DNA from: Macrostomum hystrix
Lineage: Eukaryota > Platyhelminthes > Macrostomidae
DNA: 64,000 bases
NCBI GenBank assembly: GCA_950097015.1
Contig: CATNEN010000038.1
Span: forward strand, 28,488,501 to 28,552,500
Reading direction: 5' to 3'
A model generated the notes under the pieces. The model saw only the letters and a program-made list of their open reading frames with translations, did no database searches and was not told the DNA's origin. Positions 12,941-24,000 of the stretch are shown here, piece after piece. The position numbers and the translations under genes are program-made. How positions within the stretch are numbered: the stretch's first letter is position 1; each line of letters starts with the position of its first letter.

Positions 12941-13870
12941 AGAATCTAAGGATTGGGAGGACCTAAGGATTAGAAGAATCTGAGGATCGAGAAGACCTGA
13001 GGGTTTGTACGACCTGAGTGCTGGGAGGACCTGAATTAGAGAAGGAACTGAGGATTGGGAGAACCTGAGGATTGGGAGAACCTGAGGATTGGGAGAACCT
13101 GAGGATTGGGAGAACCTGAGGATTGGGAGAACCTGAGGATTGGGAGAACCTGAGGATTGGGAGAACCTGAGGATTGGGAGAACCTGAGGATTGGGAGAAC
13201 CTGAGGATTGGGAGAACCTGAGGATTGGGAGAACCTGAGGATTGGGAGAACCTGAGGATTGGGAGAACCTGAGGATTGGGAGAACCTGAGGATTGGGAGA
13301 ACCTGAGGATTGGGAGAACCTGAGGATTGGGAGAACCTGAGGATTGGGAGAACCTGAGGATTGGGAGAACCTGAGGATTGGGAGAACCTGAGGATTGGGA
13401 GAACCTGAGGATTGGGAGAACCTGAGGATTGGGAGAACCTGAGGATTGGGAGAACCTGAGGATTGGGAGAACCTGAGGATTGGGAGAACCTGAGGATTGG
13501 GAGAACCTGAGGATTGGGAGAACCTGAGGATTGGGAGAACCTGAGGATTGGGAGAACCTGAGGATTGGGAGAACCTGAGGATTGGGAGAACCTGAGGATT
13601 GGGAGAACCTGAGGATTGGGAGAACCTGAGGATTGGGAGAACCTGAGGATTGGGAGAACCTGAGGATTGGGAGAACCTGAGGATTGGGAGAACCTGAGGA
13701 TTGGCAGAACCTGAGGATTGGGAGAACCTGAGGATTGGGAGAACCTGAGGATTGGGAGAACCTGAGGATTGGGAGAACCTGAGGATTGGGAGAACCTGAG
13801 GATTGGGAGAACCTGAGGATTGGGAGAACCTGCATAACAGAAGGACCTGAGGACTGGGAGAACCTGAGAA
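12941..13870. repeat. 17-bp minisatellite, nearly perfect core with decayed edges
   Basis: Unit AGGATTGGGAGAACCTG. From about 13045 to 13830 some 46 units are identical except one change (TTGGCAG at 13705). The left edge (12945-13040) and right edge (13830-13870) hold diverged units of the same period. Minus-strand frames of about 300 codons arise because 17 is not a multiple of 3 and no frame has a stop. Confidence 0.98.
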
Positions 13871-15024
13871 AAGGAACTATAAGACAAATAGGTTCGCCGA
13901 ATATATTGAAAGCCAAGAAAACCAAGAATATATTGGTTTCGCCTCAGCCTCAGCAAAACTCAACTAACAGGTTCGACAGGATTTACTCTGCGCGAACTCA
14001 CCAACGAATTGACGATGCGTTTCCGCTTATTACACCCGAGCAACACGGTACAGAAAGAGAAATTTTCAGTCTTGTTGTGTTGTCTTGGCCTCCCGAACAC
14101 GAACAAATAGGCTCTAGGCGGAGCAATATTGTCTTCTCGTGTCTTTCATGTTCAGCCTCTGGGCGCCTTCATCCCAACCCAAACTTCTCTCTCTTCTCTT
14201 CTCCCCCTCCTGCCGACGCTTCCCATTGCGGCCCGACTTGTCCAGGGTCCAAAAAAAGTTTTTTTGCAACCAAAGTTCCACCACTAGCCAATCCCATGCA
14301 GGCCCGGCTCCCTAATCCGACCCGCAAACCCATTCTGAAGTGCCGTGTTTAAAAAATATACTGCAACACACCCACACACACACACAAGCCTGCGTTGCAC
14401 CGGCTTCCACAGTCAGTTGGTAGGGGGGTCTAACGCTTAAGCTGCTTCTACTAGAAAGATCAAAGCGCTCAGATCCGACACAAATAAGCCTTATTATTTC
14501 CCCCCTACCAGCCTTCAAGCGGCACCAGGGCTTGCCGCCAAAGAGAGAAGAGAGAGAGTCAAAGCGGTGGTTGTTTTTGCTGAACTGGTTAGTTAGTTAG
14601 TTAGTAGGGCCGGGTTGGTGGGGGCAAGTTACGCAGACCAGCAGAACAGAATTGCGGAGCCAAACCCACGAAAGAGAGGCTTGTTGGCCAACCAAACTCT
14701 TTCCATGCTCTCCCCTCCCCTCGCTCTCTTCCCCTTCTTCCGCCGCTAGTCATCCCCTCACTCCGCCAGGCCAACCGAGGGCCCTCCTAATTGCCAGACT
14801 AACGAAACTTCCCGAGAAGAGACGCCCGTTTCGCAGCAGCGGTAGAGCAAACTGTAAAACTCATATCATAAAACTCAAATCATATTAAATAGATCGGCAA
14901 GCGGCGATTCGTGCATAAGTAATCATAAATTGGCTTTCTCAGCTGAAACACCTTGTGCCATATAAGTCTAACGACTCGACTGTAATTCTGTTCAACATAG
15001 ATAGAGATTTGGTCAGATAGCAAC
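13871..15024. other. Hox3: Region upstream of Hox3
   Basis: Single-copy sequence before the Hox3 start codon. It contains a (GTTA)n run near 14588-14606 and CT-rich stretches at 14190-14215 and 14690-14750. A TATA-like ATATAAG lies at about 14960-14966, roughly 60 nt before the ATG; whether it is used is not known. A 5' untranslated exon further upstream cannot be excluded. Confidence 0.4.
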
Positions 15025-18000
15025 ATGACAAACGTACACGGACCTCAGCAGCAACAGCAGCAGCAGCAGCAGCATTCCAGCCGGCACAATGGCATCGTGA
15101 GCGGCGGAGCTGGCATGCTGCATCACCCGATCTATCCTTGGATGCTGGAGAGCAGGCACAGCTCCGCCAGCAGCAAGCACGCCCCTGGCGGTGGCGGCTT
15201 AAGATCTAGCAAGAGCGGCTCCGCAGCCGCCGCAGCAGCAGCAGCAGCAGCAGCGGCGGCGGCGGTGGCAGCGGCAGCGGCGGAGTCGGCGGCGACTTGT
15301 CAGTCGGATTGCGGCATGTCGTTTTCGGGTGGTAAGTTTCGCAATTAATGTCGATCCCGCCCGTTGCTATTATAGCCCGCCCAGTGGCCCCCCTAAAAGA
15401 AGTTGTTCGCGCATATATCAGATTTTTTCCTAGGTTAATTAGTCTAAATTTATGGCCGACAGTGAAATTTTTATGACCCAATGGGGTCTTACATTTCGGT
15501 AGGTGGCTCGTAAAAAGTAGTTTGCAATGCGCGATACCATCGCTTGCAATCTGCATTTTGCGAATGGGATTTCATTGTCGTCAACTTCAACTGTAAATCA
15601 TGCTCAAATCAGTTCGGACTTATGAGAGAAAATTGCTTAAGTATTCGTGTCGTACATTCCAGGAATTCTGTGGATTCATATTCGACTGCATCAATTAATG
15701 AGTTGGGATTTTAGAGATCGATATGGGATTTCATAAATTTATTATGGGATTTGATGAATTGATTTGGGATTTCATGAATTGATTTGGGATTTCATGAATT
15801 GATTTGGGATTTCATGAATCGATATGGGATTTCATGAATCGATATGGGATTTCATGAATCGATGTGGGATTTTATGAATCGATGTGGGATTTCATGAATC
15901 GATGTGGGATTTCATGAATCGATATGAGATTTCATAAATTGATATGGGATTTCATGAATCCATGTGGGATTTCATGAATCGATATGGGATTTCATGAATC
16001 GATATGGGATTTCATCAATTGATATGGGATTTCATGAATTGATATGGGATTTCATCAATTGATATAGGATTTCATGAATCGATATGGGATTTCATGAATT
16101 GATATGGGATTTTAGGGATCAATATGGGATTTTAAAAGTCATAGTGGGATTTCGTGATCAAGTAGCTAGCAGTTTCATCAAAGCCACAAAGAACTCAAAC
16201 AAATTATGGTACTAATGATGAATTTTCAAAAAGTTTCAAATACACAATGTTCTCTTGACATTCTGTTAAACTTGTCATCAAAGTTTCAATCGGTTATAAA
16301 ATAATCAAACGGATTATTAAACGGTTCGCCTAGCAACAATCCGGTGCGCTGGTGCCCTTAAGCCTCTAAAACTCAAATCAGAACTATAGGTAAATAAGCC
16401 CCACTGTAGCTACAGCCAGTATCACGGAGCAATTTTGATCCGGACACAAGATCTCCCCTCGAAAACTCCCCTTTCCTCCCCCACCCCAGACACAGGAGGT
16501 CCATGACGCTATTAGATTCATGGGGGCCATAATTTATAATCTGCAGCCGCGAGACCCGAAATGCCCCCTTTCCAAAGCAGCCATTCACCGCTGGAACACA
16601 ATAATAGCAAACTAGAACTAGACTAGAGAATACACACACGCAGACACACAGACACAGTCAGTCAGTGGGCTGAATTAGCGGTCATAAATTTTCACTTCTA
16701 CATTGGACACCGCTTCCGCACAGCCCTGTATGGGAGAATCCTCCCCAATGCGCTCTGTAGCAACACGATCCCGCGCACTTATTTTTCCTATTGCTGCGCA
16801 TTATGCCGCGATTGTTCCTGTAGATTTGGTTTAAGAAAACGGTCAACTAATGCGCTCTCTCCCGTGTCTCATCTCTCTCCCGTGTCTCATCTCTCCTGTG
16901 TCTCATCTCTCCCGTGTCTCATCTCTCCTGTGTCTCTCTCCCTTGTCTCATCTCTCCCGTGTCTCATCTCTCCTGTGTCTCATCTCTCCTGTGTCTCTCT
17001 CCCTTGTCTCATCTCTCCCGTGTCTCATCTCTCTCCTGTGTCTCATCTCTCCTGTGTCTCTCTCCCTTGTCTCATCTCTCCCGTGTCTCATCTCTCCCGT
17101 GTCTCATTTCTCCTCTGTCTCATCTCTCCCGTGTCTCATCTCTCCTGTGTCTCATTTCTCCCGTGTCCCATCTCTCCTGTGTCCCATCTCTCCTGTGTCT
17201 CATCTCTCCTGTGTCTCATCTCTCCTGTGTCTCATTTCTCCCGTGTCTCATTTCTCCCGTGTCTTATTTCTCCCGTGTCCCATCTCTCTCCTGTTTCTCA
17301 TCTCTCCCCTGTCTCACCTCTCCCGTGTCTCATCTCTCCCGTGTCTCATCTCTCCCCTGTCTCATCTCTCCCGTGTCTCATTTCTCCTCTGTCTCATCTC
17401 TCCCGTGTCTCATCTCTCCTGTGTCTCATCTCTCCTGTGTCTCTCTCCCTTGTCTCATCTCTCCCGTGTCTCATCTCTCTCCTGTGTCTCATCTCTCCCG
17501 TGTCTCATCTCTCCTGTGTCTCATCTCTCCTGTGTCTCTCTCCCTTGTCTCATCTCTCCCGTGTCTCATCTCTCCTGTGTCTCATCTCTCCTGTGTCTCT
17601 CTCCCTTGTCTCATCTCTCCCGTGTCTCATCTCTCTCCTGTGTCTCATCTCTCCTGTGTCTCTCTCCCTTGTCTCATCTCTCCCGTGTCTCATCTCTCCC
17701 GTGTCTCATTTCTCCTCTGTCTCATCTCTCCCGTGTCTCATCTCTCCTGTGTCTCATTTCTCCCGTGTCCCATCTCTCCTGTGTCCCATCTCTCCTGTGT
17801 CTCATCTCTCCTGTGTCTCATCTCTCCCGTGTCTCATCTCTCTCCTGTGTCTCATCTCTCCTGTGTCTCTCTCCCTTGTCTCATCTCTCCCGTGTCTCAT
17901 CTCTCCCGTGTCTCATTTCTCCTCTGTCTCATCTCTCCCGTGTCCCATCTCTCCTGTGTCTCATTTCTCCCGTGTCTCATTTCTCCCGTGTCTTATTTCT

Positions 18001-21000
18001 CCCGTGTCCCATCTCTCTCCTGTTTCTCATCTCTCCCCTGTCTCATCTCTCCCGTGTCTCATCTCTCCCCTGTCTCATCTCTCCCGTGTCTCATTTCTCC
18101 TCTGTCTCATCTCTCCCGTGTCTCATCTCTCCTGTGTCTCATCTCTCCTGTGTCTCTCTCCCTTGTCTCATCTCTCCCGTGTCTCATCTCTCTCCTGTGT
18201 CTCATCTCTCCCGTGTCTCATCTCTCCTGTGTCTCATCTCTCCTGTGTCTCTCTCCCTTGTCTCATCTCTCCCGTGTCTCATCTCTCCTGTGTCTCATCT
18301 CTCCTGTGTCTCTCTCCCTTGTCTCATCTCTCCCGTGTCTCATCTCTCTCCTGTGTCTCATCTCTCCTGTGTCTCTCTCCCTTGTCTCATCTCTCCCGTG
18401 TCTCATCTCTCCCGTGTCTCATTTCTCCTCTGTCTCATCTCTCCCGTGTCTCATCTCTCCTGTGTCTCATTTCTCCCGTGTCCCATCTCTCCTGTGTCCC
18501 ATCTCTCCTGTGTCTCATCTCTCCTGTGTCTCATCTCTCCTGTGTCTCATTTCTCCCGTGTCTCATTTCTCCCGTGTCTTATTTCTCCCGTGTCCCATCT
18601 CTCTCCTGTTTCTCATCTCTCCCCTGTCTCATCTCTCCCGTGTCTCATCTCTCCCCTGTCTCATCTCTCCCGTGTCTCATTTCTCCCGTGTCTCATTTCT
18701 CCCGTGTCTTATTTCTCCCGTGTCCCATCTCTCTCCTGTTTCTCATCTCTCCCCTGTCTCATCTCTCCCGTCTCTTATTTCTCCCGTGTCCCATCTCTCT
18801 CCCGTGTCTCATCTCTCCCCTGTCTCATCTCTCCCGTGTCTCATCTCTCCCCTGTCTCATCTCTCCCGTGTCTCATTTCTCCCGTGTCTCATTTCTCCCG
18901 TGTCCCATCTCTCTCTCCTGTTTCTCATCTCTCCCCTGTCTCATCTCTCCCGTGTCTCATTTCTCCTCTGTCTCATCTCTCCCGTGTCTCATCTCTCCTG
19001 TGTCTCATCTCTCCTGTGTCTCTCTCCCTTGTCTCATCTCTCCCGTGTCTCATCTCTCTCCTGTGTCTCATCTCTCCCGTGTCTCATCTCTCCTGTGTCT
19101 CATCTCTCCTGTGTCTCTCTCCCTTGTCTCATCTCTCCCGTGTCTCATCTCTCCTGTGTCTCTCTCCCTTGTCTCATCTCTCCCGTGTCTCATCTCTCTC
19201 CTGTGTCTCATCTCTCCTGTGTCTCTCTCCCTTGTCTCATCTCTCCCGTGTCTCATCTCTCCCGTGTCTCATTTCTCCTCTGTCTCATCTCTCCCGTGTC
19301 TCATCTCTCCCGTGTCCCATCTCTCCTGTGTCCCATCTCTCCTGTGTCTCATCTCTCCTGTGTCTCATCTCTCCCGTGTCTCATCCCTCTCCTGTGTCTC
19401 ATCTCTCCTGTGTCTCTCTCCCTTGTCTCATCTCTCCCGTGTCTCATCTCTCCCGTGTCCCATCTCTCCTGTGTCTTATTTCTCCCGTGTCCCATCTCTC
19501 TCCTGTTTCTCATCTCTCCCCTGTCTCATCTCTCCCGTGTCTCATCTCTCCCCTGTCTCATCTCTCCCGTGTCTCATTTCTCCTCTGTCTCATCTCTCCC
19601 GTGTCTCATCTCTCCTGTGTCTCATCTCTCCTGTGTCTCTCTCCCTTGTCTCATCTCTCCCGTGTCTCATCTCTCTCCTGTGTCTCATCTCTCCCGTGTC
19701 TCATCTCTCCTGTGTCTCATCTCTCCTGTGTCTCTCTCCCTTGTCTCATCTCTCCCGTGTCTCATCTCTCCTGTGTCTCATCTCTCCTGTGTCTCTCTCC
19801 CTTGTCTCATCTCTCCCGTGTCTCATCTCTCTCCTGTGTCTCATCTCTCCTGTGTCTCTCTCCCTTGTCTCATCTCTCCCGTGTCTCATCTCTCCCGTGT
19901 CTCATTTCTCCTCTGTCTCATCTCTCCCGTGTCTCATCTCTCCTGTGTCTCATTTCTCCCGTGTCCCATCTCTCCTGTGTCCCATCTCTCCTGTGTCTCA
20001 TCTCTCCTGTGTCTCATCTCTCCTGTGTCTTATTTCTCCCGTGTCCCATCTCTCTCCTGTTTCTCATCTCTCCCCTGTCTCATCTCTCCCGTGTCTCATC
20101 TCTCCCCTGTCTCATCTCTCCCGTGTCTCATTTCTCCCGTGTCTCATTTCTCCCGTGTCTTATTTCTCCCGTGTCCCATCTCTCTCCTGTTTCTCATCTC
20201 TCCCCTGTCTCATCTCTCCCGTGTCTCATCTCTCCCCTGTCTCATCTCTCCCGTGTCTCATTTCTCCCGTGTCTCATTTCTCCCGTGTCCCATCTCTCTC
20301 CTGTTTCTCATCTCTCCCCTGTCTCATCTCTCCCGTGTCTAATCTCTCCCCTGTCTCATCTCTCCCGTGTCTCATCTCTCCCCTGTCTCATCTCTCCCGT
20401 GTCTCATTTCTCCAGTGTCTCATCTCTCCTGTGTCTCTCTCCCGTGCCTCATCTCTCCTGTGTCTCATCTCTCCTGTGTCTCATCTCTCCTGTGTCTCAT
20501 CTCTCCTGTGTCTCATCTCTCCTCTGTCTCATCTCTCCCGTGTCTCATCTCTCCTCTGTCTCATCTCTCCTGTGTCTCGTCTCTATCCCGTGTCTCACCC
20601 GAAATGCGAATGATACTTTGGTTCGAGTCCACGCTTTCTTATCCGGGAGGGTTTGGAGGTGGGTGGGGAACCGGTTTTTTCTACCTGTGTCTCTCTCCCT
20701 TGTCTCATCTCTCCCGTGTCTCATCTCTCTCCTGTGTCTCATCTCTCCTGTGTCTCTCTCCCTTGTCTCATCTCTCCCGTGTCTCATCTCTCCCGTGTCT
20801 CATTTCTCCTCTGTCTCATCTCTCCCGTGTCTCATCTCTCCTGTGTCTCATTTCTCCCGTGTCCCATCTCTCCTGTGTCCCATCTCTCCTGTGTCTCATC
20901 TCTCCTGTGTCTCATCTCTCCTGTGTCTTATTTCTCCCGTGTCCCATCTCTCTCCTGTTTCTCATCTCTCCCCTGTCTCATCTCTCCCGTGTCTCATCTC

Positions 21001-24000
21001 TCCCCTGTCTCATCTCTCCCGTGTCTCATTTCTCCCGTGTCTCATTTCTCCCGTGTCTTATTTCTCCCGTGTCCCATCTCTCTCCTGTTTCTCATCTCTC
21101 CCCTGTGTCATCTCTCCCGTGTCTCATCTCTCCCCTGTCTCATCTCTCCCGTGTCTCATTTCTCCCGTGTCTCATTTCTCCCGTGTCCCATCTCTCTCCT
21201 GTTTCTCATCTCTCCCCTGTCTCATCTCTCCCGTGTCTAATCTCTCCCCTGTCTCATCTCTCCCGTGTCTCATCTCTCCCCTGTCTCATCTCTCCCGTGT
21301 CTCATTTCTCCAGTGTCTCATCTCTCCTGTGTCTCTCTCCCGTGCCTCATCTCTCCTGTGTCTCATCTCTCCTGTGTCTCATCTCTCCTGTGTCTCATCT
21401 CTCCTGTGTCTCATCTCTCCTGTGTCTCATCTCTCCTCTGTCTCATCTCTCCCGTGTCTCATCTCTCCTCTGTCTCATCTCTCCTGTGTCTCGTCTCTAT
21501 CCCGTGTCTCACCCGAAATGCGAATGATACTTTGGTTCGAGTCCACGCTTTCTTATCCGGGTGGGTTTGGAGGTGGGTGGGGAACCGGTTTTTTCTACCT
21601 TTTGTGATTCTGTCTCAGTTTTGTTACCACTGTTTTCGCTGGTTCCTGTAAATGTAAGTTAAAAATTGGCTGAAGGCAAGTGGAAATGTATTTTTTCAAT
21701 TTTGCTTTTTCCATATCAGGAATCTAAAATTCACCGCTTGTATAATATACATATTATTTGATTTATAGATGATCTCAGATAGGGCGAGAGAGACACGGGC
21801 GAGAGAGGAGACTCGGGAGAGATATAAGACACGGGAGAGATATAAGACACGGGAGAGATATAAGACACGGGAGAGATATAAGACACGGGAGAGATATAAG
21901 ACACGGGAGAGAGATGAGACACGGGAGAGAGATGAGACACGGGAGAGAGATGAGAAACGGGAGAGATGAGACGATGAGACACGGGAGAGAGATAATACAC
22001 AGGAGAGATAAGACACGGGAAAGATGAGACAAGGGAGAGAAAAGACACGGTGGAGATAAAACACGGGAGAGACGAGACACGGGAGAGATAAGAAACAGGA
22101 GAGATGAGAGATGAAGATGTAGCGATGTGAAAATGGGAAGATCAGACTGCAGAGAGGTACTTAAAAAGGCCCGCAGGTATAGATGCGCGGACTTGGGTCT
22201 GTGTATCCGGCCTGCGGGCAAAAATGATAGAGAATTCTAAGAAATCTGGGTGCGGTCGCACCTTGGTTCGGTGTGTCATTTGTCAACTGCATGCTCATGA
22301 ATCCAGGCGCACACTGGGGTATCAATACGGCAAGCTCATCTGTCTCTAGATGAAATTACGATGAGATTGAGAAGGATGAGACTGGAATACAACACTGGAG
22401 TAGCTATAGCAAGAGAAAGTCTATTAATCTTCAAGGACGAATGATAAATTAGCCACACTGCATTGGATTACTTAAGCCTTTGTTTTTGCTTGGAAAAGAG
22501 TCTTAAATTCCTGGCCCGCAGAGCATTTTGAGTCGGAATTAGCATGAATGAAAAATGAGGCCCCATCAGGGCCCACATATACCAGCAACGGTAATTTGTT
22601 TGTTTGGGATTTCGCTTTGAGATTGATGGCGCCTTCAAAAATATTCCTCCCATGCGCAGCACGGCACCCAGTTGATTCCCAGTGGGATAATGTTAGAATT
22701 TTCGAAGAGGATTTGCTATACAGGAGAAGCAATTTCCTATAAAATCTGCAATAATTGCATACAGGCAAACACTGCGATCATGAGAAGGCCAAGGCCAATG
22801 TCTTTATAGGTGATGCACATGAATACGAAATTGGATGAAAACAGACTGACGCTAAGAAAATTGATTTAGTGCATTTTTATGCTATTATTCGGTTCATTAT
22901 GATGTTGCAGTTAATTGTTCACTCAGAATGTTAATTGTTTTCTGAGGAAAATTTGCGTGCACAACTAAGTTATTAATAATAATAATAGTTGATTAAACCT
23001 GTCCTAACAAGGCCAGATATGCAGGCTTTGCGTGGCTAGCTGTTCAGTCCATGGACTGGGCGCCAGACGCCACACCCACCCTCAATTACAGAGTGGGTGC
23101 AGAGAATGTAGAGTTAAGATGTCTTGCTGAATGATACGAATTGTTCCAGTAAAGTCGGGAATCGAACCCCTGACCTTTGACTATATTTGCCGCCATTATT
23201 TGAAAATATAGCTAACCTGTGCTTTCCGAGAAAGAATAAATGACAACTGCTCCATTCTGGTTCGGGTGGGGGGTGAGTGGCAGAGCGGATATATGCGTTT
23301 GCCTCTCGCGTCAGGGTCCCTGAGCTCGATTCCGCGGCGAGGCCACATTCATTTGAGAAGGCTGGGGGCTTGTCGTGCAATTTACGCCCTTAAGGGCCAA
23401 CCTCTTAGGCCCAGTGGCAGTGTGCACTGCCTGACGATGAGAAAGACAGGGAGGATGTACTCACCCGTTCGAGTGTGCCAGTGTACAGTATCTGTGTGCG
23501 TGTGTGCTCAGGAGTCAGCGAAATGGGCAGAATTGCCTCCTCGCTGGCTGCGGGTCTAGTGTCACCAAATGATGCGCCACTGCCCGCAGCCCTCCTGAAA
23601 TTATTATTATTATTATAAACTATTGATTTCGGATTTAAGGGTAGTTGTTGGAACATCGGACTCATGACTTTAAGGTGGGGGTTCGATTCCTGACTTTTTT
23701 AAGCAAGACACTTAACTCTGGATTGCTTTAGTTTACTAATTGCTTTTTTCTTCTCCTAGATAAAAAAAGTCAAACTAAAAAGCTTTTCAGATGCAATTCA
23801 TTCTCGGCTAGATGTCATGAAAGTTTTTAGTCCAATAAATTGTACCGCATTGCAGGCAAGAAAAAAGTTGCATTATTATCAGGGCGACTCTTCTAGAAGC
23901 TTTGAAGAAAGTTTACTTCAGACTTTTAGACACGCAATCTGTTTTCTGGGCCAAAACTGCGTAGGACACATGTGTACTAATTTGCAGGACAAGCCGGGCA

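Noticed and set aside
12963-13956. Minus-strand frames of 306 and 320 codons
   Set aside because: The 17-bp array reads through all frames.
16850-21607. Open frame of 1585 codons
   Set aside because: It runs through the 16-bp CT-rich satellite, all three frames are equally open, and the translation is a cycling of the repeat. It lies inside Hox3 intron 1.
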